DNA of 64,000 bases. It comes from Ornithodoros turicata (lineage: Eukaryota > Arthropoda > Arachnida > Ixodida > Argasidae). Location: contig NC_088209.1 of NCBI RefSeq assembly GCF_037126465.1, positions 8,325,947 through 8,389,946 on the forward strand, read 5' to 3'. Shown here piece by piece: positions 44,508-52,724 of this stretch; within the stretch, counting starts at the first letter, position 1, and each line of letters starts with the position of its first letter. The position numbers and the translations under genes are program-made. A model generated the notes under the pieces. That model ran no database searches, was not told where the DNA came from, and saw nothing but the letters and a program-made list of their open reading frames with translations.

Positions 44508-45553
44508 ATGGCCAACGATGGTGGTAAGTTTTGATGGTTTTTACCTTAAAGTTAGGTTTCTTATGAAAGTTGTCTTTCTCAGTTTTCTCGAGTTTTGAAG
44601 ATGATGATGATAGTGGTGAGTTTTGGTGGTTTTTCTCATCAAGTTCATTTTCTTAAGAATATTATCTTTCTCAGTATTCACGTCGAGCCCTGTGTTTTAC
44701 TTCGAAGACGGTAAGGAAATGGTGAATATGAAAAGCGAGAAGTATCTAAAGTTCCATTCTTTTCAGCACCTGAGTCGCCACCACCAAGCTGTATGTATTA
44801 GCGACATTTCATAGATTTCATGTTAATATATGAGTTTCATTTCAGATGAATCAGTTTGTGTGGTATCAAATGAAAGTACGTACCAGCATATGACTTTGAT
44901 TACTTGATCTTAATAGCAAATATCTTTTTAGATGATCACAGGGTACCACCACCAGACAGTGAGTATAGTTATAGATCCTGTTTCCATGTCTGATCTTAAT
45001 TGCAAATATCTTTTAGATGATCATCGGGTACCACCTCCTGACAGTGAGTATAGTTATAGATCTCGTTACCATGCTTGATCTGAATTGCAAATATCTTTTT
45101 AGATACTAACTGGATACCACCTCCTGACAGTGAGTATAGTTATAGGCCTCGTTACCATGCTTGATATTAATAGTTGTTGTCTTTGTTTTCAGACTACCCG
45201 GGCCCCCCTATGCAGTGTATGTATTTAGTGAATATTCTCTTTCAGGATATAGAGTTCCAGTGGCATATCGTTTTTATGTAGCCGATATTAATAGTTGTTG
45301 CATTTGTTTTCAGATTACCCCCCCCCCCCCCCCCTATGCATTGTACGTATATGTGAATGGAAGTGTGGATGTTGTTCTTAATATTTAGGTTCTCTTTCAG
45401 ATCATTCCTGCTACTGCTGCAGTGAGTCATCTGGTTGGGTAAGCAATGTGGCAAATGCTGATTATATGTTATCTTTCAGATCCGGACGCCATTAGGGACA
45501 TTATTCGAGAAAGTTTATTGCAATCATTAATTGATTTACTAAATATGGAATAA
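44508..45553 (+). CDS. Microexon gene carried by the Polinton (about 12 tiny exons)
   Basis: Exons: 44508-44523, 44583-44615, 44675-44710, 44767-44790, 44846-44875, 44932-44958, 45017-45043, 45103-45129, 45193-45216, 45314-45342, 45401-45421, 45480-45553; possible alternative exon 45246-45269. Each is preceded by a pyrimidine tract and CAG/TAG and followed by GTAAGT, GTGAGT, GTATGT or GTACGT. Introns are 55-63 nt except around the alternative exon. Exon 1 (ATG in good context) leaves phase 1, and every internal exon except 45314-45342 (29 nt, with a run of 17 C) is a multiple of three. The peptide segments are acidic (FSSFEDDDDS), then Pro-rich (APESPPPS, NDHRVPPPD twice, NTNWIPPPD, NYPGPPMQ). 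It ends in a helical NPDAIRDIIRESLLQSLI segment and TAA. No signal peptide and no homologue are recognised. Total about 122 codons if the C run is one base longer. Confidence 0.75.
44932..45192 (+). repeat. Tandem exon-intron units of the microexon gene
   Basis: Three units of 85, 86 and 90 bp, each a 27-nt exon followed by GTGAGTATAGTTATAG and ending in an intron 3' end like GCAAATATCTTTTTAG. Exon number grew here by unit duplication. Confidence 0.85.
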
Positions 45554-45727
45554 CAATATTTTCTGTTGTAGAAAATGTGTACTGTCTTGTATGTTTCTTC
45601 TGTTTCAGGTGTGAAGGTTTTTCCGCTGGGGTTTTCTCCTTCACGCAGATTGGCAACATAATTGGCAATCCCCAGCACCATTGGCTTTAATTGGCATTAC
45701 TAAGCATCATTGACTTTAATTGGCATT

Positions 45728-45733
45728 AATAAA
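45728..45733 (+). terminator. Polyadenylation signal of the microexon gene
   Basis: AATAAA 175 bp after the TAA at 45551-45553. A further acceptor-like CTTCTGTTTCAG near 45598-45609 might allow a spliced 3' UTR. Confidence 0.55.
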
Positions 45734-45778
45734 ATATTTTTCACTTGTACAAATGTGTATGTCTATTGCTTGCATGTA

Positions 45779-45830
45779 TTGTTGCCTTTGTGCCATTAAA
45801 CACATCAATCAATCAATCAATCAATCAATC
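45779..45830 (+). mobile_element. LINE 3' tail inside the Polinton right end
   Basis: TTGTTGCCTTTGTGCCATTA to the AATC repeat. It lies 38 bp from the right terminal repeat. No clear target duplication. Confidence 0.7.
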
Positions 45831-45867
45831 TTCAGGATGAAAGTATGCTATGTTAAGTGCGGTAGGA

Positions 45868-46128
45868 AAACTCCCCGCTCGGGGATGTATTAAAAGATGT
45901 GGAAAGGGAATAAGATGTATTTTGCATGTTCACGCATGTTCAAACGCGAGAAGGAAACCCGCGAGAAGGAAACCCCTCTCTACGCGCGGTCGCGAAACGC
46001 GCGGGGGCGGTCTTGGCTCGCGCTCCTCCTTGGGCGGAAAGTATCCTGCTCCAAATATCCTCCGATATCAGACCTTAGCGATGGTCGAATCTATCCTTGG
46101 ACGATTTAATCCTGCACCGAGTACTACT
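45868..46128 (-). repeat. Polinton right terminal inverted repeat
   Basis: 261 bp, from AAACTCCCCGCTCGGGG to GCACCGAGTACTACT. Reverse complement of 36387-36647. Confidence 0.93.
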
Positions 46129-46134
46129 CATATA
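46129..46134. repeat. Polinton target-site duplication, right
   Basis: CATATA, identical to 36381-36386. Confidence 0.9.
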
Positions 46135-46208
46135 TAGCGCAAAATTCCCCGTAATCATTTTACTGCAATATGTCGCGGGCCACATTGCACCCGATTGCAG
46201 TGTCATGG

Positions 46209-47182
46209 TTGTGGTCACCCCTGGGGAAAGAAGAAGCTCGGGGAAAAACGCGCAAGGTGTGAAAAGTGTGACGTAACGGGCACGGACAGAGGTGCACGGG
46301 CGATTGTGTTCTGGAAGGGAAGATTCCTGGCTGACGGTCGGCATCGTCTTGAGGGTTCCTACCGCCTGGCTCTGGGTTTGAACGTCCACCTGGTCCTGGG
46401 TTCCTGGATCTGGCGGCGGGTCTGCACTACGAAGTTCTGGCTGCTGGTGTGCCACACGACGACGAGCTGAGGGAATGGGTCGAGGAGCAGAGAGCAATGG
46501 AGAGACAGACGAGGGCAGAGGAGCGGGCTGCGCGAGCAGCAGAGAGGCAGTTGGACGAACGAGTACTGCTAGCTGAGGAGCGTGTACTCGCGTTGCATGT
46601 CCAAGCCGCGAATCAGGCCACAGCAGCCGTTGGCCCTGACTCGAGCGGCACAGCTAGTGAGAGGTTTCGACCGGGTTCGCACAAAGTGATGCCTGTCTTT
46701 GACGAAAAGAGGGATGACCTAGACGCATATTTACATAGGTTTGAAATAGTGGCAGAAGGACTGCGTTGGCCCAAGGAGCAGTGGGCAACAGCCTTAAGTT
46801 TATCTCTGGCGGGAGAAGCGCTGGCGGTGTTTGGACGGCTGTCGCCACAAGAGTCTAACGATTACGAGAAGGTCCGAGATGCCCTCTTAGAGACATTTCG
46901 ATATACCGCAGAAGGGTTTCGGGAAAAGTTCAGGTCATCGACGCCCGATAAGAAAGAGACAGCCAAGCAGTTTGGGGCACGCCTCACGCACTTCTTCGAT
47001 AAGTGGGTGGAGACACCTGAAACACCTAAGGAGTTCACGTCGCTGCGTGATTTAATGTTACGGGAGCAGTTCCTTTTGAAGTGTCCTCCGGCTTTGGTCG
47101 TATTTTTGAAAGAGGGCGAATGTAAGGCACTGTGAATTGACCAGGTGTCACGTAGGTTGACTCACAGTCTGCCGCATCACAT
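46209..47182 (+). mobile_element. Gag-bearing retroelement fragment (copy 2)
   Basis: It shares its 5' 230 bp and its last 60 bp with 32546-32946. Between them lies an open gag. No LTR, protease or pol is present. The shared 3' run starts at the point where gag ends, which suggests a deletion derivative or a common junction. Confidence 0.65.
46449..47135 (+). pseudogene. Retroelement gag (capsid), truncated
   Basis: 228 codons open; the first ATG is at about 46497. The N-terminal third is a coiled coil rich in Glu, Arg and Ala (EERAARAAERQLDERVLLAEE). The capsid region follows: MPVFDEKRDDLDAYLHRFE, then LAGEALAVFGRL, and the C-terminal subdomain with FFDKWVETPET and LREQFLLKCP. This is the SCAN-like gag of arthropod Ty3/gypsy and retrovirus-like elements. 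It stops at KEGECKAL, before any zinc knuckle. The product would assemble capsids but lacks RNA-binding knuckles. Confidence 0.8.
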
Positions 47183-47204
47183 GCAGTATACTTCAAAGAC
47201 GGAG

Positions 47205-47790
47205 CAGGTGACCAATTGCAACATTCATCCTCTGTCGTCATCTCCGACACACTCACTCACAACAGAGCATCTGTCCACATATATCAGAAGGTTTTCCTGC
47301 AACACTTCCTGGATGCTCAGCCGCATATTAAGAGGTTGCACTACTTTTCGGACGGAGCTGCCTCATAACATAAACACAAAACAAACAAAACTTCATCAAC
47401 CTCTGCTTTCATCACGAAGACTTCTGACTTCATGCGACGTAGAAGCTTTGCGGAACATCGCAAGACAAAGGTGTTTGCGACGGGATTGGAGGCACAGTAA
47501 AGGGACTCGCATCAAAAGCCAGTCTCCAAAGACCCTTCGATCGTCAAATTCTAACCCCGCAGGAACTATTTTTATGGCCTCCAGAGAATCTTCGCAACAT
47601 TTTCCTACTGTGGGTCTCCTGCTCTGAAGTACTGGAAGAACAGACTAGGCTGAAAGGATGTTACGAGAGGGCCAAAGCCATCCCTGGCACGCGAGATTTT
47701 CATTACTTTCAACCACTCTCCACACACGAGGTCCAGGTTCTCGTGACGTCATTCTCTAGTGAAGCAAATACCTATAAAGTCAGCATGCCT
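47205..47790 (+). pseudogene. Transposon-associated protein relic with YFSDGAAS and GIGGTVK motifs
   Basis: Reading across several frames: SSSVVISDTLTHNRASVHIY, RLHYFSDGAAS, FINLCFHHEDF, CDGIGGTVKGLASKASLQRP, TPQELFLWP and finally AKAIPGTRDFHYFQPLS. The same order of blocks occurs in a family of repeated uncharacterised arthropod proteins that I take to be transposon-derived, though I cannot name the superfamily. Frameshifts lie near 47360, 47440 and 47640. The relic is dead. Confidence 0.5.
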
Positions 47791-48989
47791 TTCAATGCCT
47801 TTCCAAGTGTGCCCTGTTCAAGAGAAACAGCTATGAATCGAAAATTTTGACTTGGTGAGAAGCGGTAACTATTTGTGTTTCCTGTCGCTGGTGTAATAAA
47901 ATATTGCAGATAAACTACGCCATCTATTTCACAGTGCGCAACTGATTCTGCGCATGTCAGAAGGGAGCGAGCAGTTCCGGAACCTAGTAAGCTTAAAAAG
48001 TCACTACTAAAAAAGAACAAAAATAAGCCTTTTAGTTTTTTCCATCTTTCTGTAGGCAGACAGAATCGCGATGCACACATCACGTTTTTCCCGGTTCAAT
48101 ATTGCGAATTTTGGTAAAATCGCCATATTCGGCTAAATATTTTGCAGCCTTTCCTTGCGCTTAGCAAAATGATTTTTATTTTGATTTTTTTTTCTCACGT
48201 GTTTGTCATTCCCCGAACTACAAGCTCACCGAGTTTCACCTTCCAACCTCGACCTAGTGAGCAGAAAAAAATGCGGAAGTTCTGGTGAAAATGTATACAT
48301 CTAGGCCCCCAGCCCGATACGCTTACGTCTTGGATGTTTTTCATCCAAAATGAAAGAAACATACTTCCTGTACTCCCTGACGGTGACCAGACCCTAATAT
48401 CTTCAGCCGTTTCTCCTGGGGAGTTACTCATATGCACCCCACTTTTAGGGCAGGAATTGACTGTCAATGCCGCCCTTCGCTTCAACGATACCGAATCCGG
48501 CAAAAATATTATTTGGGTATCTCTATCTCCATGATACTAATCTGAGAAAAAAATAGTGTCAAAATTCGTGATGGTCGAGTCACGCGATTGGATCGCTTCT
48601 TGTGGAATGACCCAAGTGGTACCACGGCACATGTACTTCTGAGCATATGTTCACAAACATTTGAAATAACGCGAACTATTTTCAGCTGGCACGAGCCACT
48701 ATGTGGTGCGGCAGGGAAATTTATTACGACTCTTGGCGACATCGCAGCCGACGGTCCGTTCGCCTCCTCAGTCGATTTGTTCAGAATAAATTTTAATTTC
48801 AAATTTTTATTCAAATTTCACTTGTAATATTTTTTATGCGGTTTGTGTCCTGGAATTTCATTTGTTTGAATTGGTTCAAATTAGTTCATCCTCAACACGA
48901 ATGTACAGCGTTCTTCCCAATCAAATATTATTACTTAATTTGAGAGTGATGATGTACCGTTGGTCACCATTACGCTCGTTCCATTAGCA
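47791..48989. other. No gene recognised
   Basis: Open frames at 48334-48534 and 48588-48827 have no motif and no splice context. Confidence 0.4.
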
Positions 48990-49412
48990 ACTGACTTCTC
49001 CATTATTGTAGTGGCGGTAACGCAACATGTTGGATCCCATTAATCCAATTGGAAAGCATTTTCTCATTGATACGCATTTGGCCAGTTCCTCGTTCCTTCT
49101 ATTGGCGCAGTCTGTAATACAGAACACTTGGGTTCCCATTAAGTCAATTGGAAATCAACATTTCTCATTGACGCCCACTAAACCAATTCGTTGAATTGGT
49201 TCCTTGATTCGTTGATGTGGTCTTCGCCACACAACACGGTGGAGCCGGGTTCCACGAAGGCAGCTTCCCTGCTTAACTTCCAATTCAGTCAATGAGGAAG
49301 AGTCGGATTTCAAACGCTGAACGAATTGTCAGTCTGATTTCTCATTGAATCTCATTAAAATTTCGCGAAGAAATGAATGAGATCGTACCTACTATTTCCA
49401 GCAGGGGTATGT
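48990..49412. repeat. TCTCATTG-rich repeat, copy 2
   Basis: It shares with 35441-35962 the motif CCAATTGGAAATC...TTTCTCATTG, CACAACAC...GAGC, and the right end AATGAGATCG...TTTCCAGCAGGGG. It lacks the internal tandem duplication. Confidence 0.55.
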
Positions 49413-49908
49413 GTTCAGATTCAATCGTTTGGATACGTTGTTGGCAAGAGTGCCTCTTTATTATTTTTATAATTGCTTTCAGAGTCATGGAAAGAAGGTG
49501 ACGAATATAACGCCTGTCCTGTGAGCCACTTATCGGCGCTTCAGCTCAGCTACAGCTATACGATCTCATTTTAGGCAGACAAAAACCATTACCTTTCCAG
49601 ATCTGACAGTGCTGTTGTTCAATATCCCCTTTTTTTGTATGTGCCCGCTAACCTGACGCTGTCTGCTCTCAATACTCTGTGCAGTCGTCACTAATCGGTG
49701 CTGTCTCTGTCGAATTAAATTATGGGTTCAGTGAACATTTTCCTAGAGGCAACATAGTCAGGGGTGTGATTGCTGCGCCAATAAACCTCTACCCGCCAAA
49801 CGTCATCATGACGTTGGTAGACAGACCGAAACCAAAACAGATCGGAAGGGGAAAGCTGGGTTCCACGAATGAGCAATTGTTCGCTGAAAGAAAGTAGGAC
49901 CGAAGGTG
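49413..49908. other. No gene recognised
   Basis: A frame at 49679-49897 shows no motif. Confidence 0.4.
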
Positions 49909-50056
49909 GCGTCCCTTTCAGAGACCATCGTAATCCCCTCAAGACCGTGGCTTTCAGGCGCGACCTTGTTCGCCACTAGCTTTGAACGTAGTTCAACTCT
50001 ACCAAACTCGTGGCGCTGTCGAACATTATGACGTCATTTGTTTACTAACAGGTAGA
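49909..50056 (+). repeat. Dispersed repeat, copy 2 (first copy 10960-11106)
   Basis: Shared words with copy 1: GTAGTTCAACTCTAC, GTGGCGCTGTCGAACA and ATGACGTCATTTGTTTAC. Confidence 0.65.
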
Positions 50057-50819
50057 GGTCTATTGCGCATTTATGCGCTCACGCGACGTCCTGCTACATT
50101 CTGTTACAAAAAGCCAAAATGTTGAACTTCCTGCGCCACTGTGCGTCCCTTCCGATTTCTTCCCCCATTTTGAAGAACAACAGTAAGAAAACAGAAGTCT
50201 TTGCTTGCACTAGCATACACATCTGGCTAACCCAACTGGCTTTGTCGCCTATCAAGCCATGCTAAGCCATCTATCTAATCCAATCCAAGTCAAGCATTGT
50301 GCCGTGCGGTGGGCACATGGCTCCGGTTGCGCTTCTGGTGATACGATCTGCGGGCGCGCTCAAACACGCGGTACCCGCTTTCGCGTTGTCGAAAGTAACA
50401 GGTAATCAGCTCGATTTCTTTTATTGTAAAGTGACCTTAGTAACTGATAATACAGCCGTACCAACAGGAGAGAGTCTCCTTCATTAGTACGTGCCGTGCG
50501 TCTCTCGGTCGCACACTCTTTTAACACCGGCCTGGCTGGCTAGCAGGACGAACTTAATTTGGAGGGCTTACAGCAGTTTAGTATTTGAACCTTGTTGCAC
50601 AAAAGAATTTCTTGCGGAAGGGCCTTTTGTTTGGTCGGCTCTTGTTTAAAAACCATGTCCTTGTGTAAAATTGTATACAAAGATCAATGTAGGTCGCGTT
50701 CATACTGATATCGTTTAGGACTTCAATTTGTTAAAAAATGCGTACTCAATTCATGACATTCTGCAACCCGTCTCTCGCAACTATGATCGAGCATACAGTA
50801 TTTTGTAACACCCTCTCCC

Positions 50820-51133
50820 GTTCACTCCACACCCACAAGACCACCACGCTTGTATGTCAGTTGCTATGAAATGTTTCACCTCCCCCTTATCATATTTGTT
50901 AATTATTTGTACTTATGTGAACGAACTCCCTGTTTCACGCTTTAATACTTGTTTTATCATATAAGTTCGTACTGTCGTCGTTTCTTTATTTTCCTGTTTA
51001 CTTACTGCTAATTGTGTTGTTCTTTTTTGCTTGGTTGTTTGTTTCTATCAAGTTGCTGTAAATGTATCTTACGCCCCAGTTCCCACCCCCATGTAATGTC
51101 CTCCAGACCCTTGGGGTTCTCGAAATAAATAAA
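50820..51133 (+). mobile_element. Possible CR1/L2-type LINE 3' end
   Basis: A pyrimidine-rich UTR-like stretch ends CCCCATGTAATGTCCTCCAGAC (shortened here to its last part CCTCCAGACCCTTGGGG), then an AAATAAATAAAT tail. CR1/L2 elements end this way in arachnids. No coding part is attached. Confidence 0.35.
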
Positions 51134-51453
51134 TATGAATGTTATACTAGTGCGTGCAAGTAGCGTCTGATGTAGGTCCAGGGTCTCGTCATGATACAGT
51201 GAGGAATACTGCGACACACTTGATTGAAAGCATTGCTGCGAGTTAGCTTGTTTCCTGACTGATTCTGCGCTGAACTGAACTTGCATTTTTGTAAAACAAC
51301 TTCAATATAATGCAGCCGTAGAGAGATAATTTCCTTGGTTTTGTGGCATATTGCGCTCACTTCATCTACTTTCTCTTGGCCCTGTTTGGGCTATCGCGGC
51401 CTCAATGGGGGTCCTGACACACGGTTTGGGAAACACTGAGGCATACTGTATAT

Positions 51454-51756
51454 TGCCACGAATCATCTTCGAGAAACTTCCAGGGCAGGCACGAAACGGT
51501 ACATCGCATCCCGGCGCGTGCTGAAGAAGATGCAAGAAGATTCCAGACACATCGCCTGCTCTCTGGCAAACGCACGTGCAGTTCCTAGACTTTTCGGCGC
51601 GACGCTTAAATGCTTGCGCGCTCCAGGCTGGAGCATTGATTCTTTGGACTCAGTTGTGTTCAGAGAGCTATCACTCTCGTGCTTTTGCTACCATATAGTC
51701 TAATAAACCGTTTGCTGTTTATTCGAAGACTCGCCGGCCCATTTCGCTTCGTGACA
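51454..51756 (+). repeat. Left LTR of TRIM-like element 2
   Basis: 303 bp; includes TCTAATAAACCGTTTGCTG, whose AATAAA is a probable polyadenylation signal within the R region. Confidence 0.85.
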
Positions 51757-52417
51757 TTTCTGGTGGAGGTGCGGGGCACCTGCTCAACGGCCTGGAAGAA
51801 CAGAAACGACTGAGTCGAAGACAGCGTGGTCTACCAACGGAATTCAGACCATTGGGACCCCCAACCCGCAAGAAGATGAATACGACAGCTACCATCAGCA
51901 GCGCGGCACGGCAACAGCTGGGCGCATTCGCGACCCACCCAACCTGCACCACTCAGCTACCAGCCACGCGCACAGGGAACTCGCAAGACAGACGTACGGC
52001 GAACGTCAGACTTGAGACCGCTCTACTACCACTGTAAAGAAGCCACCCGGGTCTACCGCCGTTTCCCGTACCGACGACTGGGTCTACCCGGATTTTCACC
52101 TGATGCCTTCCGCCTTCAGCGCGTAGTCACCCAGCCGCAATTGAAGACTCCCTACGGCAGCAGCATGCTTCTGCTGACTCACGACGCGACCAAGCTCGAA
52201 GAACAGCAATACAGACCGCCGCGACGCTCAAAACCTTATCAGTGACCTGCAAATACTGATCGACGACCACGAGATAACTGCATTAATCGATAACGGCGCC
52301 GACGACAATGTTAAAGACGACGACGTTGGCTACGAGGCTTCGCAGGGTGCAAACGAAATGCGATGAGCCGACACAGGTTCTGGCATCGGGACGATGCCAC
52401 GTCTACGGAAGGGGCAA

Positions 52418-52720
52418 TGCCACGAATCATCTTCGAGAAACTTCCAGGGCAGGCACGAAACGGTACATCGCATCCCGGCGCGTGCTGAAGAAGAAGCAAG
52501 AAGATTCCAGACACATCGCCTGCTCTCTGGCAAACGCACGTGCAGTTTCTAGACTTTCCGGCGCGACGCTTAAATGCTTGTGCGCTCCAGGCTGGAGCAT
52601 TGATTCTTTGGACTCAGTTGTGTTCAGAGAGCTATCAGTCTTGTGCTTTTGCTACCAAATAGTCTAATAAACCGTTTGCTGTTTATTCGAAGACTCGCCG
52701 GCCCATTTCGCTTCGTGACA
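52418..52720 (+). repeat. Right LTR of TRIM-like element 2
   Basis: 303 bp; the same length as the left copy and nearly identical, pointing to recent insertion. Confidence 0.85.
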
Positions 52721-52724
52721 ATAT

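Larger units (their letters stand above)
36387..46128 (+). mobile_element. Polinton (Maverick), complete, without DNA polymerase B
   Basis: This 9742-bp element is bounded by 261-bp inverted repeats starting AG, with a perfect 6-bp target duplication. Gene order on the plus strand: small protein, packaging ATPase, small hydrophobic-tailed protein, unknown 179-residue protein, integrase, minor capsid, small basic protein, repeat-rich spacer, major capsid, protease. Then come one minus-strand gene and a microexon gene. Typical Polintons are 15-20 kb and encode a protein-primed PolB; none is present in any frame. Near-identical termini indicate recent insertion, yet several genes are broken. It would need a helper for replication. 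Confidence 0.93.
51454..52720 (+). mobile_element. TRIM-like miniature LTR element 2 with gag/protease remnant
   Basis: Two 303-bp direct repeats (51454-51756, 52418-52720) start TGCCACGAATC and end TTCGTGACA, differing at few positions. ATAT flanks both sides (51450-51453, 52721-52724). TGGTGGAGGTGC lies just inside the left repeat (primer-site position). GGAAGGGGCAA precedes the right repeat (polypurine position). The 661-bp interior keeps, near 52243-52350, a frame reading ITALIDNGADDNV, the aspartic-protease active site of Ty3/gypsy (normally D-T/S-G-A) with Asn at the second place. This shows descent from an autonomous gypsy element by internal deletion. Confidence 0.88.
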
